This document shows, in pieces, positions 1 to 9,709 of a stretch of 64,000 bases of DNA (position 1 is the stretch's first letter; each line of letters opens with the position of its first letter). The notes beneath the pieces are model-generated. The model was not told the DNA's origin, did not search any database, and saw only the letters and a list, made by a program, of their open reading frames with translations. Location: NCBI GenBank assembly GCA_964564015.1, contig CAZLZR010000006.1, positions 1 through 64,000 on the forward strand. The letters run 5' to 3'. Position numbers and translations under genes: made by a program. The stretch is from Acetivibrio sp964564015. Lineage in GTDB: Bacteria > Bacillota > Clostridia > Acetivibrionales > Acetivibrionaceae.

Positions 1-50
1 ACGACCCTGCGGTTAACAGCCGCATGCTCTACCGACTGAGCTATTGAGGA
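1..50 (-). tRNA. tRNA-Asn (GTT), 3' part cut by window edge
   Basis: Read on the minus strand the first 50 bases give the acceptor 5' strand, D arm, anticodon arm and variable region of a tRNA. The anticodon loop CTGTTAA carries GTT, the asparagine anticodon. The 5' end is at base 50. The T arm and acceptor 3' strand lie outside the window. Confidence 0.9.
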
Positions 51-233
51 ATATATCAGGTGATCATGTAGTGCTGATCACCAAGCACAAATAATATTAT
101 ACTTATGCATTGATATCTGGTCAAGAGGATTTTTCGTATTTTATAAAATTTTTTATCACTTTTCACTAAATTGCGCCGTATATCTTCTAATTTCAAGGTA
201 ATGCTACTTTTTTACTTAACTTTTGTTGTCTTT

Positions 234-455
234 TTAATGCTTATTATCTCTGTATTCCAGCAACATTTCTTTTAACTTGCTTGCATGTAAACCTTCATCC
301 TCGGCAAACTGTTTGAAAACCTCTTTTACATCCTGATCTTCAATTCTTTTTGAATACATTTCAAAGTCCCTGACCATTTCCATAGAGTTTTCCCATGCAA
401 TCAACAATCTATCATATGTTGTAAATTCAACTTCATTCCTGTTTGTTTGATCCAT
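234..455 (-). CDS. small ferritin-like / rubrerythrin-type protein
   Basis: This 73-residue protein looks like half of a ferritin-like four-helix bundle. It is almost all helix, with Glu22 in the first helix and an ExxH motif at 54-57 in the second. That is the metal-ligand pattern of rubrerythrin-type di-iron proteins. A complete site would need a dimer. The start is supported by AAGGAGATGATTTT before the ATG. It stands alone between tRNA-Asn and rpoD. The family assignment is by pattern only, and the substrate (peroxide, iron storage or other) cannot be told from sequence. Confidence 0.6.
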   Translation of the reverse strand: MDQTNRNEVEFTTYDRLLIAWENSMEMVRDFEMYSKRIEDQDVKEVFKQFAEDEGLHASKLKEMLLEYRDNKH

Positions 456-763
456 AAAATCATCTCCTTATAAGTTTACTGAATTTTTTCATTCAAAGCT
501 ATATAAACACTTTCCTTTGAGTTATTTTGCCGCATATTCTATATATTTATTCAATTCAAACTAACAAAAATGTTTAATCATGTTTAACACAAATTTCTGA
601 TGTTCAGTAAATAGAACGTAAATACTATTGCTTTTTGGAATCATTTCTATTATTATACTAATGAATCAGTTATACTCCCCTAAATCCCGTAACAAAGAGA
701 TCTACGGTATGTTGATACAAATTGTTTCGGCTTTTTAGGACAGATTCTCCCGTAATCAAAACG
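456..763. other. intergenic region upstream of the ferritin-like gene
   Basis: About 300 AT-rich bases between the ferritin-like gene and the rpoD terminator. It should hold the promoter of the ferritin-like gene. I see no conserved RNA motif, ORF or repeat in it. Confidence 0.4.
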
Positions 764-800
764 AAAAGTACGGTTCACAATACACTGAACCGTACTTTTT
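764..800 (-). terminator. rho-independent terminator of the rpoD transcript
   Basis: Perfect 11-bp stem AGTACGGTTCA / TGAACCGTACT (767-777 with 786-796) with an 8-nt loop. It is followed on the minus strand by TTTTCGTTTT and on the plus strand by a T run, so it can work in both directions. It lies about 20 bases after the rpoD stop. Confidence 0.85.
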
Positions 801-818
801 TGTTTATTTTAAAAATTC

Positions 819-1898
819 TTAATCCAAATAATCCTTTAGTTTTTTACTTCTGCTTGGATGTCTCAGTTTTCTCAAAGCCTTAGCTTCTATCTGTCTGATC
901 CTCTCCCTGGTAACATTAAATTCCTTGCCAACCTCTTCTAAAGTTCTTGCTCTACCGTCATCAAGTCCGAATCTGAGTCTCAAAACCTTCTCTTCCCTTG
1001 GAGTCAATGTGTCCAACACATCAATCAGCTGCTCTTTTAGTAATGTAAACGCAGCAGCTTCAGACGGAGCCGGAGCATCATCATCCGGAATGAAATCCCC
1101 AAGATGGCTGTCTTCTTCCTCACCTATTGGAGTTTCAAGTGATACAGGTTCCTGGGAAATCTTCATAATTTCTCTGACTTTTTCAACAGGCATATTCATT
1201 TCTTTTGCAATTTCTTCAGGTTGAGGCTCTTTACCAAGTTCCTGAAGCAATTGTCTTGATACCCTTATCAGCTTGTTTATTGTTTCAACCATATGAACAG
1301 GTATTCTTATCGTTCTGGCCTGATCCGCTATTGCCCGGGTAATAGCCTGTCTTATCCACCATGTTGCGTAGGTACTGAATTTATATCCTTTACGGTAATC
1401 AAATTTCTCAACAGCCTTGATCAAACCGAGATTACCTTCCTGAATCAAATCCAGAAACAACATTCCTCTTCCCACATACCTTTTAGCGATACTTACAACC
1501 AGCCTTAAATTTGCTTCGGCCAATCTACGCTTTGATTCGGAATCGCCTTTCTCCATCTTCTGTGCAAGTTCAATTTCCTCATCCGCACTTAAAAGAGGTA
1601 CCTTTCCTATTTCTTTAAGGTACATCCTGACAGGGTCATCAATACTAATCCCCTCAGGAATGGAAATATCAAGGTCTTCTTCTGTGAGCTGGATTTCCTC
1701 CATCTCAGCCTCAATATCTCCCACAATATCTATCCCCATGTTTTCTAATGTTTCATATACTTTTTCTATTTGTTCCGGTTCAATTTCAATTTCCTCAAAG
1801 GCATCCATTATTTCCTTATAGGAAAGCATACCTTTTTGCTTGCCTTTATCAATCAGTTCTAATAAAATTGCTTTTCTAGCATCATTGTTGGGTTTCAC
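819..1898 (-). CDS. rpoD: primary sigma factor RpoD/SigA
   Basis: This is the housekeeping sigma-70 factor that directs RNA polymerase to vegetative promoters. All regions are visible in order: an N-terminal 1.1 region, region 1.2 (DDPVRMYLKEIG), region 2 with NLRLVVSIAKRYVGRG and FSTYATWWIRQAI, region 3, and region 4.2 with VTRERIRQIEAKALRKLR. Length (359 aa) is typical of Gram-positive SigA without a long non-conserved insert. The GTG at 1898 is preferred over an ATG 18 bases upstream because GGAGGGG sits 5 bases before the GTG. It lies directly downstream of dnaG, the usual macromolecular-synthesis order. Confidence 0.97.
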   Translation of the reverse strand: MKPNNDARKAILLELIDKGKQKGMLSYKEIMDAFEEIEIEPEQIEKVYETLENMGIDIVGDIEAEMEEIQLTEEDLDISIPEGISIDDPVRMYLKEIGKVPLLSADEEIELAQKMEKGDSESKRRLAEANLRLVVSIAKRYVGRGMLFLDLIQEGNLGLIKAVEKFDYRKGYKFSTYATWWIRQAITRAIADQARTIRIPVHMVETINKLIRVSRQLLQELGKEPQPEEIAKEMNMPVEKVREIMKISQEPVSLETPIGEEEDSHLGDFIPDDDAPAPSEAAAFTLLKEQLIDVLDTLTPREEKVLRLRFGLDDGRARTLEEVGKEFNVTRERIRQIEAKALRKLRHPSRSKKLKDYLD

Positions 1899-1932
1899 TA
1901 CCGCCCCTCCGATCATTCATTAAAATGTATCT

Positions 1933-3720
1933 CTACATACTCTTCTTCTGCATTAAAATGTCTTTCAACTCTAGCTGGAGTCTTTGAACATCTTCCTTGT
2001 TTTCAGGAGAAGATATCATGTCAAGTATCTCTTTTTGTCTTTTATCAAGCTTAATTACTTCTATTTTCTTAATTATATCCAAAATAGCCCTTAAGTTATC
2101 CTCAAAATTACATTCCCCCTGTATTAAACTTGCAAAATTGCTTGCCGCTTCACTACCAACAAGGTTGAAAAGCTCAGCAGGCACAATTCCCTTCTTATCT
2201 TTAATTTTCGCAAAAACAATTTCTGCAACTTCTCTGTTTTCTTGCAAAGTAAAGAATTCCGGGCTAATCCTGTCCTCAATTTTTCTATATAATGAGTTAT
2301 CTATGCTTATAAGGGATAAGATAATCCTTTCATATTGAAATAAATTATCTTCGCCACTTTTTGCTTTATTAACAGTTTGCTTGGCTTTAGGATCATCTAC
2401 CTTAATAGTCGGTTTAAATTTAGCTGTCGGTTTAATCCTCTTTATTACTTCTGCAAACATAGATTCCTGACTAATGTCATATTCACTCGATATCTTTTTA
2501 ATGTACATTTCCTGCTCAACACTGTTATCTATCTTGGCAAGAATATCTGCCGCCTTGTTCAGAAAGCTGATTTTACCCTCAATAGCTGTTGTGTCAATCT
2601 GCGACTTCAATACCTTTATTTTGTATTCCACCAAGGACAGAGCACTATCCAACAATTTTCTAAATGCCTCAGCCCCATTGGCTTTGACAAATTCATCAGG
2701 GTCTTTCCCTTTCGGGATCAACAAAACCTTTACATTGCACCCTATATCATCAAGGAGATTCAGCCCTCTCATAGTCGCCGCTTGTCCTGCCGTGTCAGCA
2801 TCATATGAAATAATTATCTCTTCGGCATACTTTTTCAGTATTCTCCCTTGGCTTTCCGTCAGTGCTGTACCAAGAGAAGCCACAGTATTTATTATACCAA
2901 ACTGATAAAGGGATATTACATCCATATAACCTTCAACAACGATTATTCTCTTTTCGCCTGAATTTTTTGCAAAATTCAGTGCATATAAATTCCTTCTTTT
3001 ATTGTAGACAAGCGTCTCAGGGGAATTCATGTACTTTGGAAGAGAAGTGTCTAAAACCCTGCCTCCAAATCCTATAACGTTTCCTCTCAAATCAAAAATA
3101 GGAAACATTATCCTTCCTCTGAACCTGTCAAAATAACCATCACCATTTTTTCTAGCAAGTATCAAGCCGCTGCTTAGCAAATCTTCATCACTATAACCTT
3201 TGCTCTTCAAGAAGGTGTATAACGAATCCCACTCATTTGAAGAATAGCCCAAACCAAACTTCTTAATAATACCTTCGCTGACTTTCCTTTTTTCAAGATA
3301 AAGTCTTGCATCTGAAATTTTCTTATCATTTAACAGATCATAGTAAAATCTTGCCGCATCGGTATTTATCTTTATTATTTGCTGACTATTAAGCGCCTTT
3401 TTTCTTTCTTCCTCGCTTTCACCTTCAGGAAGTGTGATTCTGGCCTTTTCAGCAAGAAATTTAATAGCCTCTATGTAATCAAGGTTCTCCGCATCCATTA
3501 CAAACTGGATTACGCCTCCACCTTTGCCACATCCAAAACAGTGATACATCTGCTTAGTATTATCGACACTGAAAGATGGTGTTTTTTCACGGTGAAACGG
3601 GCAAAGCCCAAAGTAATTCTTCCCCTTTTTTTCAAGCTTTACATATTCCCCTACAACATCCAAAATATCATTACTTATTCTTATTTCTTCTATCAGTTCT
3701 TCCGGATATTTCACAAACAT
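1933..3720 (-). CDS. dnaG: DNA primase DnaG
   Basis: It makes the RNA primers for DNA replication. The N-terminus has the CHC2 zinc finger (CPFHREKTPSF ... HCFGCG). The centre has the catalytic core and TOPRIM fold (VVEGYMDVISL, then SYDADTAG with the metal-binding acidic residues). The C-terminus is the DnaB-interaction domain. The start is placed at the ATG at 3720, which begins MFVKYPEELI and gives 595 aa, the usual family length. A longer frame reaches 3846 but adds 42 residues unlike any primase. It is followed by rpoD after 34 bases. Confidence 0.96.
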   Translation of the reverse strand: MFVKYPEELIEEIRISNDILDVVGEYVKLEKKGKNYFGLCPFHREKTPSFSVDNTKQMYHCFGCGKGGGVIQFVMDAENLDYIEAIKFLAEKARITLPEGESEEERKKALNSQQIIKINTDAARFYYDLLNDKKISDARLYLEKRKVSEGIIKKFGLGYSSNEWDSLYTFLKSKGYSDEDLLSSGLILARKNGDGYFDRFRGRIMFPIFDLRGNVIGFGGRVLDTSLPKYMNSPETLVYNKRRNLYALNFAKNSGEKRIIVVEGYMDVISLYQFGIINTVASLGTALTESQGRILKKYAEEIIISYDADTAGQAATMRGLNLLDDIGCNVKVLLIPKGKDPDEFVKANGAEAFRKLLDSALSLVEYKIKVLKSQIDTTAIEGKISFLNKAADILAKIDNSVEQEMYIKKISSEYDISQESMFAEVIKRIKPTAKFKPTIKVDDPKAKQTVNKAKSGEDNLFQYERIILSLISIDNSLYRKIEDRISPEFFTLQENREVAEIVFAKIKDKKGIVPAELFNLVGSEAASNFASLIQGECNFEDNLRAILDIIKKIEVIKLDKRQKEILDMISSPENKEDVQRLQLELKDILMQKKSM

Positions 3721-4164
3721 TTCTACTCTCTTCTTTCGGTTACAACTCCTTTTGTCAAGCAAACCTGCACGGGCTGTAGAACATATCATTATTCCATATA
3801 ATAGTTCTTCGACATTATTATTAATAATCCTTCTTTTTATTGTCAATTTTATTTAATTAATACATGCCGCCTTTAATTATTTTTATCAGGTTGCCTTATG
3901 GCAAATTATTCCCCGAAGTCTAATAAACTCAATTATTATTCTACATAAAACTAAATTATCCTTCTTAAAAAAATAAATATTTCTAGATATTTTTTCAATA
4001 TTGTTGCCAAATTATACGTGTTGAAGCCCTAAACGCCAAATTTTATTGTTCTCGCCGCCTTTCTATATCGCAAAAATAAAATAAGCATCCTCAAATTCCG
4101 CCATCAACCCCATTTATTGAAATTGATGCTCAAAAAAGAGATGCTCATTTATTATTAATTATTA
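3721..4164. other. AT-rich intergenic region between dgt and dnaG
   Basis: About 440 bases. It contains a short direct repeat of GATGCTCA (near 4120-4150) just downstream of dgt. I see no clear terminator with a T run and no convincing small ORF. The promoter of dnaG-rpoD is expected here. Confidence 0.35.
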
Positions 4165-5160
4165 CTAATTCCAGGATTCAGGAATAAATATATCGCGGAA
4201 CTTTTTTACTGCATATCTATCGGTCATCCCTGCAATGTAATCACATACAACTCGATCTAAGCTGTCCTTAGCAAGCTGTTGCTTTGCTTCCTTCGGTAAG
4301 AAATCCGGTGAATTTTTTATATAAAAATATAGCTCCTTGACAATATTTTGGGCCTTTACCTCTTCCTTTTTGGCCTTTGAACCTATGTAAACATTTTTAA
4401 ACATATACTCTCTAAGTTCATTTTTTGCTTGCTGAAATTCAGCAGTCATTTTTATTTCATTTATTCCCTTGCTGTTTGCCACCAGATTTACAATCATATT
4501 GTTTATTCTTTCACTGGATTTATACCCAAGCACTTTCAAACACTCTTTCGGGAGATCTTCATTTGAAATTATTCCGCCCCTTATTGCATCATCTATATCA
4601 TGATTTATATACGCAATCCTGTCTGCAAACCTCACTATCCGGCCTTCTAACGTAGCCGCATCCGCTTCACCCGTATGGTTCTTTATCCCATCTCTGACTT
4701 CCCATGTAAGGTTCAGTCCCGTCTCCTTTTCAAGTACCTCTACAACTCTTAAACTCTGTTCATTATGTTTAAATCCTTCAGGACAGATGGTGTTAAGAAC
4801 AATCTCACCGGTATGACCAAAGGGAGTATGTCCAAGATCATGTCCTAAGGCAATTGCTTCAGTCAGATCCTCATTCAGCCTTAGACTTCTTGCAATTGTC
4901 CTTGCTATTTGAGATACTTCCAGTGTGTGTGTTAGCCTTGTTCTGTAATGATCTCCTTCAGGAGATATAAATACCTGTGTTTTATGCTTGAGCCTTCTGA
5001 ACGCTTTAGAATAAACGATTCTGTCTTTATCCCTTTGAAATCTGGTTCGAAGGTCGCACTCAACCTCTTCGCTCTGCCTTCCTCTTGATTTACAACTCAA
5101 CTGGGCAAAGGGTGACAGCGTATTCTTTTCAAGTTCCTCAAGTTCTTCACGTATAAGCAA
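4165..5160 (-). CDS. dgt: dGTPase-like HD phosphohydrolase
   Basis: It belongs to the deoxyguanosinetriphosphate triphosphohydrolase-like family, which removes triphosphate from dNTPs. The HD-superfamily metal ligands are visible in RLTHTLEVSQIARTIA and ALGHDLGHTPFGHTGE. The N-terminal motif RDKDRIVYSKAFRRLKHKTQVF is typical of the type 2 subfamily. The start is uncertain. A TTG at 5160 has AAAGGA 10 bases upstream and begins at LLIREELEELE, while an in-frame GTG at 5184 has no clear ribosome-binding site. The order dgt-dnaG-rpoD is common in clostridia. Confidence 0.9.
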   Translation of the reverse strand: MLIREELEELEKNTLSPFAQLSCKSRGRQSEEVECDLRTRFQRDKDRIVYSKAFRRLKHKTQVFISPEGDHYRTRLTHTLEVSQIARTIARSLRLNEDLTEAIALGHDLGHTPFGHTGEIVLNTICPEGFKHNEQSLRVVEVLEKETGLNLTWEVRDGIKNHTGEADAATLEGRIVRFADRIAYINHDIDDAIRGGIISNEDLPKECLKVLGYKSSERINNMIVNLVANSKGINEIKMTAEFQQAKNELREYMFKNVYIGSKAKKEEVKAQNIVKELYFYIKNSPDFLPKEAKQQLAKDSLDRVVCDYIAGMTDRYAVKKFRDIFIPESWN

Positions 5161-5280
5161 TTTCTTCACATCCTTTAACAACACACTTCATTCATAAAAG
5201 AGAAAATTGTAAAATATTTGAGGTACTAATATATTATATCATTTTTTATTTTCTTCTAAAACCAATAAGCTTAAAGATTA

Positions 5281-5306
5281 CAAAAAAAAAAGAGCACATA
5301 TGCTCT
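5281..5306 (-). terminator. terminator after the 102-residue protein gene
   Basis: Stem AGAGCA / TGCTCT (5291-5296, 5301-5306) with a 4-base loop, followed on the minus strand by a run of nine T. It lies 23 bases past the stop at 5329. Confidence 0.75.
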
Positions 5307-5328
5307 ATTTTAAATTTTTTTCTATCTT

Positions 5329-5637
5329 TTATAATGCCATAAGGTCGTCTAATACAAAAGAAAGCTCAATTGGTGTTACCGTATTCTTAGCCAGTATGTT
5401 TAACATTCCCATAGTGTTTTCCTTGCTGCTGGAAAAATTCCTTACTATTTCGCATTCAGCATGATTGTCGCTTTCTTTCTTTACAATTTCAATTCCATAT
5501 ACTTTATCTTCGTTGAAACTGTAACTCTGTCCACTTTCACTCTCAATCAAATAGTATTCCAACTGAATCCTGCCATTTGAAGTAATCCCTTCGGTCAAGT
5601 CCAATTCAACCCTGCTTTCTAAATACTTATTTAACAT
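5329..5637 (-). CDS. conserved small clostridial protein, DUF6514-like
   Basis: This 102-residue soluble protein has no signal peptide or membrane segment. Its N-terminal half is predicted beta-rich and the C-terminus reads MGMLNILAKNTVTPIELSFVLDDL. The overall pattern recalls the small clostridial family annotated DUF6514, by memory only. It is a single-gene unit with its own terminator, between dgt and an HD-GYP gene. The function is unknown. Confidence 0.7.
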   Translation of the reverse strand: MLNKYLESRVELDLTEGITSNGRIQLEYYLIESESGQSYSFNEDKVYGIEIVKKESDNHAECEIVRNFSSSKENTMGMLNILAKNTVTPIELSFVLDDLMAL

Positions 5638-5836
5638 ACTTGTCCACCCCCCGAACTTTCAAAAAAAATGTCCTTAAGGACATTATATATTATTGCTATA
5701 ATATTTCATATATTAACTTTTCGATAACATTTTGCATATCTTTCTATTTTTTTACATTTTGTGTTGTTTTGTTTTTAATTTTTACGCTTCACGCCACATT
5801 ATATGTCGCATTTTGCTACCAATTGTCTTAATTTCA

Positions 5837-6874
5837 TTAATATATTATTTCTTTTATTTTAATATTCTTTGTAACAAGCATGTCTATGTATTCATCGCCT
5901 ACTTTCAAAATTGGCCTCGATACACATCGTGGATTAATATGAATAATTTCACCGATTTCCCCGTTGGTAAGTCTGACCTTATCCCCAATATAATAAGCGG
6001 CTATATTGCTTAAGAAAGCACTGACGACTACAGGATTCAGCGTTCCTATGGAATCTTCCTCAAGTAATTGAAAAACTTCAAAAGGACTTTCTTTATCCCT
6101 GTATACTCTGTTAGAAGTCATTGCATCGTAAATGTCAGCAACAGCAACTATTTTAGCAAATATATTAATTTTATCACTCTTCATACCTGTGGGATAACCT
6201 GATCCATCCTCTTTTTCGTGGTGCATTAAAACTACTGCCATAACATCCTTGCTTATAGATGGAACTTTTTCCAAAATGCGATAGCCATACACCGTATGCT
6301 TTTTCATTTCATTAAACTCTTCTGTTGTAAGTTTACCAGGCTTATTTAAGATCTCTTGCGGAACTTTTGTTTTACCTATATCGTGCAACAAACCACCCTG
6401 AACAAGCAACCTTATTTTTTCAGCATCAAATTTCATCCACTTTCCAATAAGCATGGAAATAAGCGACACGTTAACGCTGTGAGTATATGTGTACTCATCA
6501 GCAGTTTTAATTTGGTTGAGACAGCTAACAATATCTCTTTTTTCTTCAACCCTTTTTAATACGGAATTAACCAAACCATTAACTTTAACTGTATCTAAAC
6601 CGCCTCCATTAGCGATATCGCCCATAATCTCTTTGTATTCTCTTACATTTTCATTGTATTTTTGGACAAATATCTCAGGTTTTTCAACCACGGTGACATT
6701 GTCATCAACAATGATTTTTACCCTGTATAATTCCAATTTCATCAGCTTATTTACTAAATGATCATCAAGTATAGTGCCTTCGGAAATAATGATTGCACCA
6801 TAATCATTTAATATTGTTTCTCCAATTTTCATACCTGATTGTAATTCTTGAGGATCGATAAATAGTTTTTTCAA
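5837..6874 (-). CDS. HD-GYP domain cyclic-di-GMP phosphodiesterase
   Basis: It is a likely c-di-GMP hydrolase. With residues numbered from a GTG at 6883, the HD-GYP ligands are all present: His135, His167-Asp168 (LLHDIGK), His196, His221-His222 and GYP 229-231 in GSGYPTGM. The first 110 residues form an N-terminal sensory or scaffold region without transmembrane segments, so it is cytoplasmic. The TTG at 6874 is preferred because AGGGTG lies 6 bases upstream; a GTG 9 bases further up overlaps that site. A PilZ protein encoded at 19178-19813 could be one effector of the same signal. That link is inference. Confidence 0.9.
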   Translation of the reverse strand: MKKLFIDPQELQSGMKIGETILNDYGAIIISEGTILDDHLVNKLMKLELYRVKIIVDDNVTVVEKPEIFVQKYNENVREYKEIMGDIANGGGLDTVKVNGLVNSVLKRVEEKRDIVSCLNQIKTADEYTYTHSVNVSLISMLIGKWMKFDAEKIRLLVQGGLLHDIGKTKVPQEILNKPGKLTTEEFNEMKKHTVYGYRILEKVPSISKDVMAVVLMHHEKEDGSGYPTGMKSDKINIFAKIVAVADIYDAMTSNRVYRDKESPFEVFQLLEEDSIGTLNPVVVSAFLSNIAAYYIGDKVRLTNGEIGEIIHINPRCVSRPILKVGDEYIDMLVTKNIKIKEIIY

Positions 6875-7127
6875 AATATTCACCCTGTTATAAGTTAATA
6901 GAATAGCTATATATGTAATTATATCACATTATTTGTTATAATACATCATTATTTATTGAGAATTATTTATCTTTCATAATTCACTGGTAATCTTTTTGTA
7001 TTGAAACCTTCTTATTTTTATGTTAACCTTCTATAGTAGTGGTGCATCCTATATTTCAAGTTTTTTCTATAGTATTCGTACCGACAACCAATATAATTTA
7101 TGAGGTCAAATTTAATGGGGGTATACC

Positions 7128-7412
7128 ATGCAAACTAATAATTCAAAAAAGGTTAGTTCTGAAAGAATAGAGAAAATTTTTGAAGAGTTTAAAAATGTAA
7201 ATAGTTTTTCCAAATCACTTATCAAATATGGTTCTCTGGTTGCTCTTTCGCAGCTGTTATTAGGTACTATTTTATTGGTACTTAATCAAAACGTACTCGA
7301 CTTTGACAGTTATACAAAATTTATCGGAACTTCAATTGTTAAAAACAGCATTGTTTTATTGGCCGAATTTATAATTGGAGGCCTTGTAATCGATTACTTC
7401 ACCAAAAGATGA
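7128..7412 (+). CDS. small membrane protein of unknown function
   Basis: This 94-residue protein has two predicted transmembrane helices, at about 34-54 and 68-88, after a charged N-terminal 30 residues. It ends IDYFTKR, so both termini are probably cytoplasmic. I do not recognise a family. It is one of the few plus-strand genes in the first 20 kb and converges on panD, sharing a terminator. GGGGGT precedes the ATG. Confidence 0.65.
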   Translation: MQTNNSKKVSSERIEKIFEEFKNVNSFSKSLIKYGSLVALSQLLLGTILLVLNQNVLDFDSYTKFIGTSIVKNSIVLLAEFIIGGLVIDYFTKR

Positions 7413-7440
7413 GTAGGAATTATTTTTAATAATTCCTACT
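7412..7440. terminator. bidirectional terminator between the small membrane gene and panD
   Basis: Inverted repeat AGTAGGAATTATT / AATAATTCCTACT with a TTTA loop. It overlaps the stop codon of panD and lies directly after the stop of the plus-strand gene, so it can end both convergent transcripts. The T runs after the stem are weak. Confidence 0.55.
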
Positions 7441-7822
7441 TATAAATTTCTCCATGCTTTTCTTCATCTTTTATTTCAATCACCTTATTATTTTCGTCCA
7501 CAAATACAATTTTCGGGTTATATGACTTTGCCTCGTTCATTTCAAGCATACCATAGGAAATAATAATTACTATATCTCCAGGATGAACAAGCCTTGCAGC
7601 TGCGCCGTTTAAGCAAATCATGCCACTGCCTCTTTCTCCCGGAATTACATAGGTTTCAAACCTGTTTCCATTATTGTTGTTCACAATCTGAACCTTTTCA
7701 TTCTTCATCAGATCCGCATTATCCATCAGATCCTCGTCAATGGTTATGCTTCCAACGTAATTAAGATTTGCCTCTGTAACTTTTGCTCTATGAATTTTAG
7801 ATTTCATTATATTTACAAACAT
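7436..7822 (-). CDS. panD: aspartate 1-decarboxylase PanD
   Basis: It decarboxylates L-aspartate to beta-alanine for pantothenate. The proenzyme self-cleaves at Gly24-Ser25 to form the pyruvoyl cofactor. Here Gly24-Ser25 fall exactly in NYVGSIT when counted from the first Met, which confirms the start; GGAGGTG precedes it. HRAKVTEANL matches the family N-terminus. Length is 128 aa. panD follows panC by 2 bases, so panB-panC-panD form one pathway cluster. Confidence 0.96.
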   Translation of the reverse strand: MFVNIMKSKIHRAKVTEANLNYVGSITIDEDLMDNADLMKNEKVQIVNNNNGNRFETYVIPGERGSGMICLNGAAARLVHPGDIVIIISYGMLEMNEAKSYNPKIVFVDENNKVIEIKDEEKHGEIYK

Positions 7823-7824
7823 AT

Positions 7825-8670
7825 TTACACCTCCAGTATTACGTTATCTATTAGCCTTGTTTTCCCAAACCTCACAGCTAAGGCTATCAAAATGCTTCCT
7901 TCAAGATTATCCAAGCGTTCCAGACTGTCAGCGCTAACAACCTCAACGTAGTCAATATCTGCAAGTTTTTGCAACATTATTCTACCTCTTATAAACTCAA
8001 CAATCTTTTCCGCGCTTTTTTCACCCTTATTTATCATTTCCTTAGCCTCAAACAAAGACTTGGATAAAACAACAGCTTCCGCTCTCTCCTCTTTGTTTAA
8101 ATAAACATTTCTCGAACTCATGGCCAAGCCATCAGACTCACGGACTATTGGACAGGTAATGATCTCAAGATTCATATTAAGATCTCTCACCATTTTCTTT
8201 ATCACAATAACCTGCTGAGCATCCTTTTGTCCAAAATATGCTTTGTCAGGCTCTACTATATTGAAAAGCTTATTAACTACAGTGGTTACTCCTTTAAAAT
8301 GAACAGGTCTTGAAAGTCCACAAAGAACTTTTGTTATATCTTCAACCTCAACATAGGTCTTATAACTTTCAGGATACATTTCTGCGACGCTTGGTGAAAA
8401 CACAACATCAACTCCCGCTGACTCTGCAAGACGTAAATCTCTCTCCATATCCCTTGGATACTTCTCAAAATCCTCATTAGGGCCAAACTGAGTAGGGTTT
8501 ACGAATATACACATTACTGTAAAGTCATTATCATGTACTGACGTCTTTACTAAAGACAAATGGCCTTCATGAAGATATCCCATAGTTGGAACAAAACCAA
8601 TTGTTTTTCCCATTTTTTTATTTGATCTTATAATCGCTTTCAAATCACTGATTTTCTCAACTAATCTCAT
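7825..8670 (-). CDS. panC: pantothenate synthetase PanC
   Basis: It joins pantoate and beta-alanine with ATP to make pantothenate. Visible motifs are the nucleotidyltransferase PTMGYLHEGHLSLV near residue 30, FVNPTQFGPNEDFEKYPR, GQKDAQQ and the AMSSRN loop. Length is 281 aa, as usual. AAGGAG precedes the ATG. It sits between panB (118-base gap) and panD (2-base gap). Confidence 0.97.
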   Translation of the reverse strand: MRLVEKISDLKAIIRSNKKMGKTIGFVPTMGYLHEGHLSLVKTSVHDNDFTVMCIFVNPTQFGPNEDFEKYPRDMERDLRLAESAGVDVVFSPSVAEMYPESYKTYVEVEDITKVLCGLSRPVHFKGVTTVVNKLFNIVEPDKAYFGQKDAQQVIVIKKMVRDLNMNLEIITCPIVRESDGLAMSSRNVYLNKEERAEAVVLSKSLFEAKEMINKGEKSAEKIVEFIRGRIMLQKLADIDYVEVVSADSLERLDNLEGSILIALAVRFGKTRLIDNVILEV

Positions 8671-8788
8671 ATGCTTTACTCCTTATCCACTAATTCCGAT
8701 TAACTAACAGCTATAATGTTGTAATTATCGATTAGTGCTTTGTAATATACTGTTACTGAGTTTTGTTATTTTAGCTTATATCAATCTA

Positions 8789-9634
8789 TTATAAATCAAG
8801 TTTTTCTAAAGCCTCAATTACTTCATCTTCAACTGTGAAGGAATTTTTCTCTGTTGGAAAACTTCCTCCTATGACATCCTTTATATAACCTTTTACAGAG
8901 CTCTCCAATGCTGTACCCATATCAACATATCTCTTTGTATGCTTTGGCGTAAAATCTCTGAACATCCCAATAATATCATGTACTACAAGCACTTGCCCAT
9001 CGCACATCGCACCTGAGCCAATTCCTATTGTCGGTATATTCAGCTTTCCGGAAATGTATGTTGCCACTTTATGTGGAACACACTCAAGTACAATGGCAAA
9101 AGCTCCTGCTTCTTGAAGCAATAAAGCATCCTTATATATCTTTTTTGCAGTCTCTATTGTTTTGCCTTGTGCTTTGTGTCCGCCAAAAACATTAACAGAT
9201 TGGGGAGTATATCCCAAGTGTCCCATAACAGGTATACCTGCACGAATTATAGCTTTTACGTCTTCTATAACCCCTTCTCCGCCTTCAAGTTTAACAGCTT
9301 TACATCCACCTTCATTTATAAGCCTTCCTGCGTTACTTACACTTTCATATATACCTTTATGATATGATAAAAACGGTAAATCTGCAACAACCATAGCTTT
9401 TTTAGTTCCCCTTACAACAGCCTTTGTATGGTGAACCATATCATCCATAGTCACTCTTGTAGTGTCTTCATATCCTAAAACAACCATACCTAGAGAATCT
9501 CCCACAAGAATTGCATCAACACCCGATTCATCCATTATTTTTGCCGTAGGGTAATCGTAAGCTGTCAGCATTGTTATCTTTCTTCCATCTCTCTTGCAAT
9601 TTTGAAAATCTGAAACAGTAAATTTATCATTCAT
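8789..9634 (-). CDS. panB: 3-methyl-2-oxobutanoate hydroxymethyltransferase PanB
   Basis: It transfers a hydroxymethyl group from methylene-tetrahydrofolate to ketoisovalerate, the first committed step to pantothenate. Family motifs include LTAYDYPTAKIMDESGVD, ILVGDSLGMVVLGY and GIPVMGHLGYTPQS. Length is 281 aa. AAAGGAG precedes the ATG. It is the first gene of the pan cluster. Confidence 0.97.
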   Translation of the reverse strand: MNDKFTVSDFQNCKRDGRKITMLTAYDYPTAKIMDESGVDAILVGDSLGMVVLGYEDTTRVTMDDMVHHTKAVVRGTKKAMVVADLPFLSYHKGIYESVSNAGRLINEGGCKAVKLEGGEGVIEDVKAIIRAGIPVMGHLGYTPQSVNVFGGHKAQGKTIETAKKIYKDALLLQEAGAFAIVLECVPHKVATYISGKLNIPTIGIGSGAMCDGQVLVVHDIIGMFRDFTPKHTKRYVDMGTALESSVKGYIKDVIGGSFPTEKNSFTVEDEVIEALEKLDL

Positions 9635-9709
9635 AACCCAACCACTCCTTTGTTCAATTTCAACATATTCACCCTTATTATTTTACAATGGTAAGCATCT
9701 CAATATAAC

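Noticed and set aside
3721..3846. N-terminal extension of dnaG
   Set aside because: The extra 42 residues do not resemble a primase, and the ATG at 3720 begins at the conserved zinc-finger domain start.
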